This document shows positions 33,889 through 42,429 of a DNA stretch of 64,000 nt, piece by piece. A model generated the notes under the pieces. It was not told where the DNA came from, did no database searches, and worked only from the letters and a program-made list of their open reading frames with translations. Position 1 is the first letter of the stretch. Every line of letters begins with the position of its first letter. The stretch is from Aquimarina aggregata (GTDB lineage: Bacteria; Bacteroidota; Bacteroidia; Flavobacteriales; Flavobacteriaceae), in NCBI RefSeq assembly GCF_001632745.1, contig NZ_LQRT01000006.1, positions 84,026-148,025 of the forward strand, given 5' to 3'. The position numbers were made by a program, and so were the translations under genes.

Positions 33889-34581
33889 ATGAAAAACTTA
33901 AATGTACTAATCGTAACAACGTCACACGATAAACTAGGTAATACAGGAGAAAAAACTGGAGTTTGGTTAGAAGAATTAGCTGCCCCCTACTATAATTTTA
34001 TTAATGAAGGTGCAGTAGTAACAATTGCTTCACCAAAAGGAGGCATTGTACCTTTAGATCCAACAAGTAAGCAGCCAGATTGGCAAACAGAATATACAAA
34101 ACAATTCAATAATGATACAGTAGCCACAGCAGCTATTCAAGATGCAAAAAAAATATCAGACATCAATCCATCTGAATATGATGTCTTATTTTTTCCTGGT
34201 GGTCATGGTCCTATGTGGGATCTAAGTGATAACTCTGAAGTTGCAAAATTAATTACCGCATTCAATACAGAAGATAAACCAATCGGATTAGTATGTCATG
34301 GAGTAGCCGCTTTAAAAGGGGTTATGTTAGATAATAATACCCCTCTTGTAAAAGGAAGAAGACTTACTTCGTTTACAAATACTGAAGAGGCCGCTGTACA
34401 ATTAACAGAGGTAGTACCTTTTTTACTTGAAACTGAACTTACTAATGATGGGGCAATCTATCGCAAAGGTGAAGACTGGAGTGAGTTTGTAATTGAAGAT
34501 GGAAATCTTATTACAGGACAAAATCCTCAATCCTCTGTATTAGCTGCAAAGAAAACCTTAGAAGCTGTACAAGTCAATTAA
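33889..34581 (+). CDS. DJ-1/PfpI-family protein (Hsp31/glyoxalase III-like)
   Basis: 230 residues of the type 1 glutamine amidotransferase-like superfamily. The nucleophile elbow is VCHGVAAL (Cys about 138 followed by His), with an upstream acid in TGVWLEELAAPYY (Glu about 30) and GGHGPMWDL. This is the Hsp31-like Glu/Cys/His layout of glutathione-independent glyoxalase III or protein deglycase enzymes that detoxify methylglyoxal. No glutamine amidotransferase partner is present. It ends at a hairpin terminator. Confidence 0.88.
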   Translation: MKNLNVLIVTTSHDKLGNTGEKTGVWLEELAAPYYNFINEGAVVTIASPKGGIVPLDPTSKQPDWQTEYTKQFNNDTVATAAIQDAKKISDINPSEYDVLFFPGGHGPMWDLSDNSEVAKLITAFNTEDKPIGLVCHGVAALKGVMLDNNTPLVKGRRLTSFTNTEEAAVQLTEVVPFLLETELTNDGAIYRKGEDWSEFVIEDGNLITGQNPQSSVLAAKKTLEAVQVN

Positions 34582-34606
34582 TAAAGTAATACATATTAAA
34601 GAGTTT

Positions 34607-34640
34607 AACCTTGCTGTTTTACGTTATCAGCAAGGTTTTC
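34607..34640 (+). terminator. Intrinsic terminator after the PfpI-family gene
   Basis: AACCTTGCTG and CAGCAAGGTT form a perfect 10-bp stem with an 11-base loop, followed by TTCTTTTTC. Confidence 0.75.
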
Positions 34641-34779
34641 TTTTTCAAAACAAACAACGTATATAAGTTATAGTATTATTTATCTCTTGCATAACATTAT
34701 ATCGGCGTATCATTTTGTAAAGTTCTGTTAAAAACTTCAACACAAAGTGCTGTAAATTATGACAATCTGATCTTTTCTC

Positions 34780-34787
34780 TACTTTTG
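34780..34787 (+). promoter_or_regulatory. -7 promoter box of the following lipoprotein gene
   Basis: TACTTTTG matches TAnnTTTG exactly and ends 17 bases before the ATG at 34805. The upstream gap back to the PfpI terminator shows nothing else I can name. Confidence 0.5.
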
Positions 34788-34804
34788 CAAAAAATTAAAC
34801 TAAA

Positions 34805-35527
34805 ATGAAAAGTATAATCGCATTACTATTAGTATTGTTAACAGGTATTAGTTGTAAAAATGAGGTGAAACAAACTCAAAGTTACGAGGATGAAACAGAG
34901 GTTAAAAACCCAGAACCTATTACCGATACTAAAGAAAAAATTACAACTACAGCAGAAGCAATTGCATATGCAAATGGTTTTAAAAACTGGGATAAAGTGT
35001 CTCAAATTAAATTTACATTCAATATAGATCGTGATACTATTCATTCTGAACGTTCATGGACCTGGAAACCCAAAGAGGATATAGTAACATTAACTTCTCA
35101 AAAAGATACCATAACCTATAATAGGGCAAACATGGATAGTATAACGACAAAAGTTGACAGAGGATTTATTAATGATAAATATTGGCTATTAACCCCGTAT
35201 AATCTTATCTGGGATGCAGAGAGTTTTACTTCTGAACATCAAATAAAAGCAACTGCTCCTATAAGCAATACTGAAATGCAAAAATTAACTATTGTCTATA
35301 AAGATAAAGGAGGATATACACCTGGAGATGCCTATGATTTTTATTTTGAAGGTGATTTTATAATTAAAGAATGGGTGTTTAGACAAGGTAACACTCCTGA
35401 ACCTTCTCTTATAACTTCATGGGAAGATTATAAAAATTATAACGGAATCAAAATTGCTCAAACTTATAAAATAAATAAAGGTAATTGGAAATTGTATTTT
35501 ACAGGAGTTGAAGTAATTACAGACTAA
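34805..35527 (+). CDS. Lipoprotein, DUF6503-like
   Basis: 240 residues. Lipobox LTGISC (Cys17), an acidic linker, then TTAEAIAYANGFKNWDKVSQ, KFTFNIDRD, ERSWTWKPKED, and DFYFEGDFIIKEWVFRQG in alternating beta strands. This order matches proteins described in flavobacteria as DUF6503, a beta-rich LolA-like fold; the match is from memory and moderate. Probably faces the periplasm from a membrane anchor. Function unknown. Confidence 0.68.
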   Translation: MKSIIALLLVLLTGISCKNEVKQTQSYEDETEVKNPEPITDTKEKITTTAEAIAYANGFKNWDKVSQIKFTFNIDRDTIHSERSWTWKPKEDIVTLTSQKDTITYNRANMDSITTKVDRGFINDKYWLLTPYNLIWDAESFTSEHQIKATAPISNTEMQKLTIVYKDKGGYTPGDAYDFYFEGDFIIKEWVFRQGNTPEPSLITSWEDYKNYNGIKIAQTYKINKGNWKLYFTGVEVITD

Positions 35528-35559
35528 AACTTAATAACCAATTTAAACGTTAATACTAG

Positions 35560-35585
35560 CCTCAAAGATGATAATATCTTTGAGG
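35560..35585. terminator. Bidirectional hairpin between convergent genes
   Basis: CCTCAAAGAT and ATCTTTGAGG form a perfect 10-bp stem with a 6-base loop. It sits between the lipoprotein gene (plus strand) and the MFS transporter (minus strand) and can terminate both. Confidence 0.7.
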
Positions 35586-35625
35586 TTATTTATTAAATTA
35601 CTTAATCATATTAAGCAACGCTCTA

Positions 35626-36786
35626 CTAGCCTTGCTTTCTATTCAAAAAAAGTGTAATGATCATGGCTATACAACTAGCTATAAGCAACACTGTAAAGCT
35701 TAATTTAAGACTTTCTAATTTGGATATAAAACCAAGCACTGGCGGACTTAATAAAAAGCCTAAATAACCAAAACCGGCTACAAATGATATCCCCTCTGCA
35801 GAAGAAATTCCTTTGGCTCTCCCCGCCAACCTGAATAATTCGGGAATAACAACAGAGAAACCTAATCCAACAAGACCAAAACCTATGATTGTAATTAGTA
35901 ATTGAGCCGATAATACAGCTATAAAACCTAATATACTAATTAAACATCCCCCTATAATAATAACAAAAGACCCAAAACGTTTACTAACAGCATCCCCAAA
36001 AAATCTTCCTAGCGTCATCATTGCAGAAAAAGCCACAAATCCAAAACCTGAAATTTTTTCTGAAGTAACCGAGACAATATCCTGAAGATATAACTTACTC
36101 CAATGCTCAATCGCACCTTCACTACCCATTATTAAAAAAGCAATAATAGTAAAACCAAAAAGGGGTTTCATTAACTCAAATGGTTTTGATTTTTTAGTAT
36201 TAGACTCTTTTTTTCCCTGAATAGTCAAATACACTTTTGCTAATATTACATTTGTAATTATTACAAAAATCATGGCAAAAGCCATATGAGTAACAGGCAC
36301 TTTTATATATTCTATCAAAAAACTGCCAATACCCGCACCTATAACACCTCCTAGACTAAAAAAACCATGTGATGCCGACATGAAATGAACATTATCCTTT
36401 TGTTCTATATCAGAGACTAAAGCATTCATAGATATATCTGTAAGACAACCAAATATTCCAACAATATAAAGTGAAAGACAAAGCATTATATAACTTGGAG
36501 CAATTAGCGGAACTAAAAACAATATTGAATACATAATTATTCCAATAAGTGTCATTTTGCCTACTCCTATTCTCTTAATCAATTTAGAAGAAAACGGTAT
36601 AGCCGTGAGTGTTCCTAAAGCAAAACAAAATAATGCGATACCCAATTGAGCATCATCAATATTTAATGTCTCTTTTATTTTAGGAATATAAAGCACCCAG
36701 GTGCCTGTCATTATATTTAGCGATGCAAACACCCAAGCAGGGCCTAAATAGCGAGATTTTGTTAAAATTAATTGCAATGAGTTCAT
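35626..36786 (-). CDS. MFS transporter
   Basis: 386 residues and about 12 membrane helices. It resembles the YbjJ/FucP-like part of the major facilitator superfamily: WVLYIPKIKETLNIDDAQLG after helix 1, CFALGTLTAIPFSSKLIKR with the loop 2-3 region, and GAIEHWSKLYLQDI in the middle. Substrate unknown. It diverges from an AraC-type regulator (156-base gap), the usual arrangement for a regulator controlling its transporter. Confidence 0.86.
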   Translation of the reverse strand: MNSLQLILTKSRYLGPAWVFASLNIMTGTWVLYIPKIKETLNIDDAQLGIALFCFALGTLTAIPFSSKLIKRIGVGKMTLIGIIMYSILFLVPLIAPSYIMLCLSLYIVGIFGCLTDISMNALVSDIEQKDNVHFMSASHGFFSLGGVIGAGIGSFLIEYIKVPVTHMAFAMIFVIITNVILAKVYLTIQGKKESNTKKSKPFELMKPLFGFTIIAFLIMGSEGAIEHWSKLYLQDIVSVTSEKISGFGFVAFSAMMTLGRFFGDAVSKRFGSFVIIIGGCLISILGFIAVLSAQLLITIIGFGLVGLGFSVVIPELFRLAGRAKGISSAEGISFVAGFGYLGFLLSPPVLGFISKLESLKLSFTVLLIASCIAMIITLFLNRKQG

Positions 36787-36942
36787 AACTACAAATTCTT
36801 AAACGTAAATGATATCAAGTTCTAAACTAAAGCATCAAAATTAAGCACCATGTTTCTTGTTGGGTAAAACAAAATATTCAAATACTAAGACAAAACATTC
36901 CTTGATATACATTTATTAAAAATAAAATGATAATTTTATTTT

Positions 36943-37815
36943 ATGAAAATCTCATATGAAAACATCTATTTTGATCAATCACGGTCCTTAAAAATTGAAA
37001 GTTATACTGATAAATCACAATGCGATATTGTTAGTTGGCATTTACATCCAGAATATGAACTTGTTTTTATTAAAAGTGGAAGTGGTAGTTTACAAATAGA
37101 TTCTCATTTTGAAAATTACCATGACGGGTTACTTGTTTTTCTTGGGCCTAATATCCCACATATGCCCTTTGGAAACAGTCAATTTAAAAACAATATTGAA
37201 GTTGTCATACAGTTTCCCGAAAGTTTTATTCATGAAAAACTATCTCACTTCCCAGAATTCAAAACCGTATTAAAATTTATTGAACACTCAAGAAACGGTG
37301 TTATATTTTCTTCTGAAGTACATAAAAGACTATCATCGCAATTTTTAAAGTTTGGTAAACAAAATAACACAGAAAGGCTCATTAATTTTATGAATATATT
37401 GTATCAACTTTCTGTTTGCAAAGATCAGAGTGTTATACTAAAAACTCAACTGTCTTTAGATATTCATAAACATTCGTTAGAAAGAATTGCAAAAGTATAT
37501 CAATATATAAATGATCATTATAATGTAGAAATACGATCAGAATCATTAGCCAAACGTTTAGGATTAACTCCAAACTCATTTTGTAGAATGTTTAAAACCG
37601 TAACTAACAGGAATTTTATTGATTTTTTAAATGAATTTAGAATAAAAAAGGCGCAAGAATATTTTCAACATCATGATATATCCATAGCAGAAGTAATGTA
37701 TCAATGTGGTTTTAATGATCCTTCATACTTTTCAAAACAATTTAAGAAATACACAGGTACTTCTCCCTCTAAATTCACAAAACAATTACTAATAAAACAA
37801 AATAGGATTAACTAA
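36943..37815 (+). CDS. AraC-family regulator with cupin sensor domain
   Basis: 290 residues. N-terminal cupin (DIVSWHLHPEYELVFIKSGS, then FLGPNIPHMPFGN) and C-terminal double HTH (about 190-285) with RLGLTPNSFCRMFKTVTN and MYQCGFNDPSYFSKQFKK followed by GTSPSKF. Cupin-type AraC proteins usually sense a small sugar or metabolite. It is divergent from the MFS gene, its likely target. The 3' end overlaps the convergent kynureninase gene by 8 bases. Confidence 0.9.
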   Translation: MKISYENIYFDQSRSLKIESYTDKSQCDIVSWHLHPEYELVFIKSGSGSLQIDSHFENYHDGLLVFLGPNIPHMPFGNSQFKNNIEVVIQFPESFIHEKLSHFPEFKTVLKFIEHSRNGVIFSSEVHKRLSSQFLKFGKQNNTERLINFMNILYQLSVCKDQSVILKTQLSLDIHKHSLERIAKVYQYINDHYNVEIRSESLAKRLGLTPNSFCRMFKTVTNRNFIDFLNEFRIKKAQEYFQHHDISIAEVMYQCGFNDPSYFSKQFKKYTGTSPSKFTKQLLIKQNRIN

Positions 37816-39091
37816 CTTTATTAAGAATACCTTCTTTTAATATTTGTCCGAATTCATACATATCACTGTAAGAACAATATAATGGTGCAGGTGCAAGTCT
37901 AATTACATTGGGTTCTCTCCAATCTACAATAACTCCTTTTTTCATAAGATACTCAAACAACTTTCTTCCTTCTCCATGTAAAAACACAGATAGTTGTGTC
38001 CCTCTTTCTTCTTGATTAGAAGGGGTAATAATTTCAAATGAACTCTCTACTTGTTCATCTATTTCTTTGAGAATATATTCTAAATATGCTACTATTTGAT
38101 TTCTTTTTGCTATGATCGCATCCATTCCTACCTCATCAAACATTTCTAAAGATGCCAGATATGGTGCCAAAGACAATACCGGAGCATTACTTAGTTGCCA
38201 AGCATCTGCATTTGCCATAGGTTCAAACTCTGGTTTCATTAAAAATCTAGTTTCCTTACTTGTACCCCACCATCCTTCGAATCGAGGTATTTCTTTTTGG
38301 TTATGAAACCGTTCATGCACAAAACATCCTGAAGCATTACCGGGTCCACTATTCATATATTTATAACTACACCAAGCAGCAAAATCTACATCCCAATTAT
38401 GCAAGTCAAGTTTAATATTCCCAGCAGCATGCGCAAGATCCCACCCTACAAAAGCTCCAACATCATGGCCAGCTTTAGTAATTGTCTTCATATCAAAGAC
38501 CTGACCGGTATAATAGTTTACACCACCAATAAGTATCAATGCACATTCATCTCCAACTTCTTTTATGGTCTTAAGAATATCTTCTGTTCGAAAATTATGT
38601 TCCCCATCGCGTTTCTTAATTTCGATAATAGCATCATCGGGCTCATACCCATGAAAACGCACTTGACTCTGAAGCATATACTGATCGCTAGGAAATGCTT
38701 TTTCTTCACAAATGATCTTATATCTATTTCCTTTAGGTCTGTAGAAAGAAACCATTAATAAATGTAGGTTAACCGTAAGTGTATTCATTACAGTAATCTC
38801 AGCGGGTTTTGCTCCTACTATTTTACTAAGAGGATTTGCTAAACGCTCATGGTAATCCCACCATGGTTTTTGAGCATAAAAATGTCCTTCTACTGCAAGT
38901 TCTTCCCAATCTTTCATTACATCATTAACGAACTGTCGGGTATTTTTGGGTTGAAGTCCTAAAGAATTCCCAGTAAAATATAGTACCCGTTTATCGTTTA
39001 CCTTAGGAAAAAGAAACTGATCCCTGTACTTTTTTAAGGGATCTTTTTGATCAAGTTTCTGGGCAAATTCTCTAGTATTTTCGAAGTACAT
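37808..39091 (-). CDS. kynU: Kynureninase
   Basis: PLP enzyme that splits 3-hydroxykynurenine (or kynurenine) to 3-hydroxyanthranilate (or anthranilate) plus alanine. 427 residues of fold-type I: FTGNSLGLQPKNTRQFVNDV near the start, the Asp in VGWDLAHAAGN, the PLP Lys in WCSYKYMNSGPG and FEGWWGTSKETRF after it. A TATTTTTG box at 39115-39108 is 17 bases before the ATG. It pairs in pathway terms with kmo at 13429-14787. Confidence 0.95.
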   Translation of the reverse strand: MYFENTREFAQKLDQKDPLKKYRDQFLFPKVNDKRVLYFTGNSLGLQPKNTRQFVNDVMKDWEELAVEGHFYAQKPWWDYHERLANPLSKIVGAKPAEITVMNTLTVNLHLLMVSFYRPKGNRYKIICEEKAFPSDQYMLQSQVRFHGYEPDDAIIEIKKRDGEHNFRTEDILKTIKEVGDECALILIGGVNYYTGQVFDMKTITKAGHDVGAFVGWDLAHAAGNIKLDLHNWDVDFAAWCSYKYMNSGPGNASGCFVHERFHNQKEIPRFEGWWGTSKETRFLMKPEFEPMANADAWQLSNAPVLSLAPYLASLEMFDEVGMDAIIAKRNQIVAYLEYILKEIDEQVESSFEIITPSNQEERGTQLSVFLHGEGRKLFEYLMKKGVIVDWREPNVIRLAPAPLYCSYSDMYEFGQILKEGILNKVS

Positions 39092-39107
39092 TCTTAGCGT
39101 TTTGATT

Positions 39108-39115
39108 CAAAAATA
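39108..39115 (-). promoter_or_regulatory. -7 promoter box of kynU
   Basis: TATTTTTG on the minus strand, an exact TAnnTTTG match, ends 16 bases before the kynU ATG. Confidence 0.5.
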
Positions 39116-39129
39116 CGTATTTGATTTGA

Positions 39130-39213
39130 GAATCGTCAATTCATGACAGAGATACAGATGCCGAATGTATAATTGATAAATGTGGAGGTTGCATTACTGA
39201 TGACAATGATTAA
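39130..39213 (+). pseudogene. Possible gene remnant, Cys-rich C-terminal fragment
   Basis: In the 323-base gap between kynU and the O-methyltransferase, the plus strand reads ESSIHDRDTDAECIIDKCGG, then CITDDND and TAA, with no start codon and a stop just upstream. The DTDAEC...DKCGGC composition looks like the tail of a larger secreted or Cys-rich protein and not like random AT-rich sequence. The rest of the gap shows nothing else I can name apart from flanking promoter boxes. It may be a chance ORF. Confidence 0.25.
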
Positions 39214-39390
39214 GCTATGACACACGTACTTAGCGCTTGTTGGCACATTGATTTTTAATTAAAAAAGTTAATAATCATTAGGTATGTAGGATGTTAGAAA
39301 AACATCTTTTTATCTAATACGAACTAAACGGAAGCCTTAATTATCATGATTCGACTTCTGTTTACTATTATTTTTTAAATGTAAATATGT

Positions 39391-39398
39391 TATTTTTG
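39391..39398 (+). promoter_or_regulatory. -7 promoter box of the O-methyltransferase gene
   Basis: TATTTTTG, an exact TAnnTTTG match, ends 16 bases before the ATG at 39415. Confidence 0.5.
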
Positions 39399-39414
39399 CA
39401 AAAAAGTAAAGGAC

Positions 39415-40056
39415 ATGCACTTCATCCCAGAAGCACTAGACGACTATGTAGTACAACACTCTGAAAAAGAACCCGAATTACTACAACAGCTCACAAGAGA
39501 AACCTACCAAAAGATACTACAACCCAGAATGCTTAGCGGCCCTTATCAAGGCCGAGTTTTAAGTATGTTGTCTAAACTTATAAATCCCAAAAACATATTA
39601 GAAATTGGCACCTATACTGGGTATTCTGCTTTATGTTTAGCAGAAGGCATACAACAAGATGGAGTATTACACACTATAGATATTAATGAGGAATTAGAAG
39701 ACTTTCAGAGAAAGTATTTTAACCTTTCTCCCTTTGGAAAGCAAATTTGTCAACACATTGGAGACGCTACTACTATTATCCCAAATCTTGATCTTACTTT
39801 TGATTTAGTATTCATAGATGCTGATAAACCGAATTATCCTGTTTATTTTGATATCATTATTAATAAAATGAATCAAGGCGGAGTTATATTATCAGATAAT
39901 GTTTTATGGAGTGGAAAAGTTATTGAGAAAATTCAACAAGATGACATTTCTACAAAAGCTCTTTTAGAATACAATACATTACTTGTAGAAGATAAAAGAA
40001 TAGAAACGGTAGTATTGCCTATTCGAGATGGTTTAACGATAAGTAGGGTACTATAA
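39415..40056 (+). CDS. Class I O-methyltransferase (catechol type)
   Basis: 213 residues of the Methyltransf_3 (caffeoyl-CoA/catechol O-methyltransferase) family. SAM motif ILEIGTYTGYSALCLAEG (about 62-79), acidic strand HTIDINEELED, metal-binding DLVFIDADKPNYP (about 141) and SDNVLWSGKV. The metal site Asp/Asp-Asn set is intact. Substrate unknown; it is a single gene with its own promoter and terminator. Confidence 0.92.
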   Translation: MHFIPEALDDYVVQHSEKEPELLQQLTRETYQKILQPRMLSGPYQGRVLSMLSKLINPKNILEIGTYTGYSALCLAEGIQQDGVLHTIDINEELEDFQRKYFNLSPFGKQICQHIGDATTIIPNLDLTFDLVFIDADKPNYPVYFDIIINKMNQGGVILSDNVLWSGKVIEKIQQDDISTKALLEYNTLLVEDKRIETVVLPIRDGLTISRVL

Positions 40057-40057
40057 A

Positions 40058-40091
40058 AAAGAGATGAAGAATCGATATTCTTCACCTCTTT
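40058..40091. terminator. Bidirectional hairpin between O-methyltransferase and subtilase
   Basis: AAAGAGATGAAGAAT and ATTCTTCACCTCTTT pair with a single A-C mismatch and a 4-base loop, with T's (and A's) on the proper sides. It sits between two convergent genes. Confidence 0.78.
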
Positions 40092-40114
40092 ATATCTCAC
40101 AATTACTATTTTAC

Positions 40115-41599
40115 CTATTGTACCGCTTTAAGTGCATCAATATTTCCGTAACCAAATTTACTATTACGATTAGGGTAATTTGCCCCAGCTCGTTTTAATT
40201 TATCTAGTACTTGTTCTCTTGACATATTAGGGTTACGTGCCCATACTAATGCCGCAATACCAGCAGTCATAGCTGTTGCTACAGAAGATCCACCTACATA
40301 TGACCTCGTACCATTATTAAATCCTAATACGGGTACATTTCTATCACTATTACCCGCTCTTTGCATAATTAACGTAAAATCGATCTTACTACCATCATGG
40401 CAATTACTGCATCGTAAACCATCATCTCTTAAACCTGTAACTGCAACTGTTTCATTCATGTTTGCCGGAAAAATCACTCCAACAAAATTTGTAAATGAAG
40501 TTGAAGTACCTCCTGCTGCAATAATTAATTTACCTCTACTATGCGCATATCGAACCGCATCTTTAATATTACCAATACTAAAAACCCAACCTATAGACAT
40601 AGAAATTATTTTAACATCGCTTCGATCTCCCATAGCTCTCAACGCATTACTCACACCTTTTCTTTCATGATAATCGTCTAGCAATACATCTGATGTTCCT
40701 CTATAAGCTACTAAATTCGAATTATAAGCTACTCCAACTGGCATACCATTATCATTACGAGGAGAAGCTATAGCAGAAGCCATTTGCGTACCATGACCAC
40801 ATCGATCATTAGGACCATCTAGATTATTGGACCACCACCAAATTGAGTCTATATACGTACCAAAACGTTGTACGCTTCTTCCACTCGATACGCCATCATT
40901 AAAGCCACTTCCTAGTAAATTTTGATTCGCCGATAATCCAGTATCAATTAACCCTACAGTAATTCCTGATCCTGTACTATAATTCCAAGCTTGTGGTATT
41001 TTATGAATATCATAGTTCCATGGTAATTGTGTATTAGGAGAAATCATTCGGTAATCATTTCCATTAATATTTTGTCCTTCTTGACTACAACCGGCAGATT
41101 TTTGCAAACTTTTGTTGTATTCTGCATAACCTATTGGTTCTATATATCTAATACCCGGTAGTTTAAGTAATTCTTCAACAGTCTTTAGATTGGTTACATT
41201 TACATCTATCACATTAAGAATTTGATCAGCCGCTCGAATTGCTTCAGATTTTGTTGTTTTTTCGTTTGATGCTACAACATTTGAAATATTTTCAATAATT
41301 TCTAAAAGTCGTGGAGATCTATTTTCAGAAAACGATTCTCCTTTATTACCAAAACCTACACTTAAGACCTCATTACCTTGCACCGCTGCACTCCATAATA
41401 CTTGTGCAGATGCATTGCGCCAAATATCTTGATTCCCTTTTTTAAGTTCTGCATCAATAAATGAATTAATTTCTTTTGTTGAAAGCAATCTTTGCGTATC
41501 CAAAGATTCAAGGGTCTGTTCTGTCATATTAGTAGGGTCTTCTTTAGAACAAGAAATAATAAGAAGCATACCTAAAGTAAAGAGAATAATCTTTTTCAT
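40115..41599 (-). CDS. S8 (subtilisin-like) serine protease, lipoprotein
   Basis: 494 residues from ATG 41599 (MKKIILFTLGMLLIISCSKED; lipobox LIISC, Cys17). A longer frame from 41677 lacks a signal start and is not preferred. A propeptide-like region (about 20-170) precedes the catalytic domain, which has Asp in TVGLIDTGLS, His in DRCGHGTQMASA and Ser in GGSSVATAMTAGIAALVW. Probably a cell-envelope protease anchored by lipid. Gene ends at a shared terminator. Confidence 0.9.
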   Translation of the reverse strand: MKKIILFTLGMLLIISCSKEDPTNMTEQTLESLDTQRLLSTKEINSFIDAELKKGNQDIWRNASAQVLWSAAVQGNEVLSVGFGNKGESFSENRSPRLLEIIENISNVVASNEKTTKSEAIRAADQILNVIDVNVTNLKTVEELLKLPGIRYIEPIGYAEYNKSLQKSAGCSQEGQNINGNDYRMISPNTQLPWNYDIHKIPQAWNYSTGSGITVGLIDTGLSANQNLLGSGFNDGVSSGRSVQRFGTYIDSIWWWSNNLDGPNDRCGHGTQMASAIASPRNDNGMPVGVAYNSNLVAYRGTSDVLLDDYHERKGVSNALRAMGDRSDVKIISMSIGWVFSIGNIKDAVRYAHSRGKLIIAAGGTSTSFTNFVGVIFPANMNETVAVTGLRDDGLRCSNCHDGSKIDFTLIMQRAGNSDRNVPVLGFNNGTRSYVGGSSVATAMTAGIAALVWARNPNMSREQVLDKLKRAGANYPNRNSKFGYGNIDALKAVQ

Positions 41600-41677
41600 T
41601 TTTAGAATAAAATTTATGAGTTTGTGTATAAAATTAACAAATGACAAATCCACAAAAAAAGTACAGATAATTATCAT

Positions 41678-42046
41678 TTATATAATTAAGTTACTAATAT
41701 ATTAAATAATCTTCAAATTATTGACATTAATTTTAACAAATAATCAGTTAAAACTTCAATATTATGCTTGCATAACACTAAATTTTAAGAAAATTTTTCC
41801 CTGAAACCCCAGTAAACATTGACCTCTTTATAAAAGGCTTATCTATATAAAAATTATTAAAAAAAAAAGTAGGTATTTTAGTGTATTGATAAAATTGACA
41901 AGTATTTAATCCTAAAAAAATACTGGAAAATATAAGAATCGTTATTAGCTTGTGCTATAAGAATCTAAAACACTGTTTAAAGGAAATTTAGAATGTAGAG
42001 AAGTAGAGTTTATAAAAAAAACGATGAAGTGGTTCTATAGTATACC
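41678..42046. other. AT-rich intergenic region without a recognised gene
   Basis: No convincing ORF or RNA gene is visible between the subtilase start and the end of the Tat gene. It presumably carries the subtilase promoter. Short runs such as a 10-A tract near 41862-41871 have no clear meaning. Confidence 0.4.
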
Positions 42047-42340
42047 TTAGAATTTTCTTTTAACTGGACCAGTAATTTCATTAATATCATCTTTAACTTG
42101 GTCTATTTCTTTTTTAATATCTGTAGTTATCGAAGAAGTAATATCTGTATCAAGACCATGTTTCTCTGCACTTTTGGTTATCTCTGTCTTGATATCATTG
42201 GTAGCATCTTTAATCACCCTCATACCTTTGCCTAACCCACGTGCTATTTCAGGAATTTTATCCGCTCCAAACACCATTACGAGTATAAAAACTATAAAAG
42301 TTATTTCTGTTCCGCTAATAAATAAAGGTAAAGTCATCAT
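42047..42340 (-). CDS. tatA: Twin-arginine translocase subunit TatA/TatB
   Basis: About 97 residues from the Met-Met at 42340 (MMTLPLFISGTEI); the longer frame from 42367 runs into the preceding terminator and gives an atypical N-terminus. One transmembrane helix (ITFIVFILVMVFGADKIPEI), the FGADKIPE hinge and the amphipathic helix ARGLGKGMRVIKDATNDI are those of TatA/B; a charged tail follows. It forms part of the pore that exports folded proteins. tatC is not in the window. Confidence 0.88.
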   Translation of the reverse strand: MMTLPLFISGTEITFIVFILVMVFGADKIPEIARGLGKGMRVIKDATNDIKTEITKSAEKHGLDTDITSSITTDIKKEIDQVKDDINEITGPVKRKF

Positions 42341-42373
42341 AACAATACAAATATATACAATATCCATAAAACA

Positions 42374-42403
42374 ATAGCCATCCCTATATACAGGGATGGC
42401 TAT
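42374..42403 (-). terminator. Hairpin terminator of the M1 peptidase gene
   Basis: ATAGCCATCCCT and AGGGATGGCTAT form a perfect 12-bp stem with a 6-base loop, 27 bases past the peptidase stop, followed on the minus strand by TTGTTTT. It separates the peptidase from tatA. Confidence 0.78.
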
Positions 42404-42429
42404 ATTTATGTTTTTTTTTGGTTATTAGT

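Noticed and set aside
41599..41677. N-terminal extension of the subtilase
   Set aside because: It would put 26 extra residues before a good lipoprotein signal with its own ATG.
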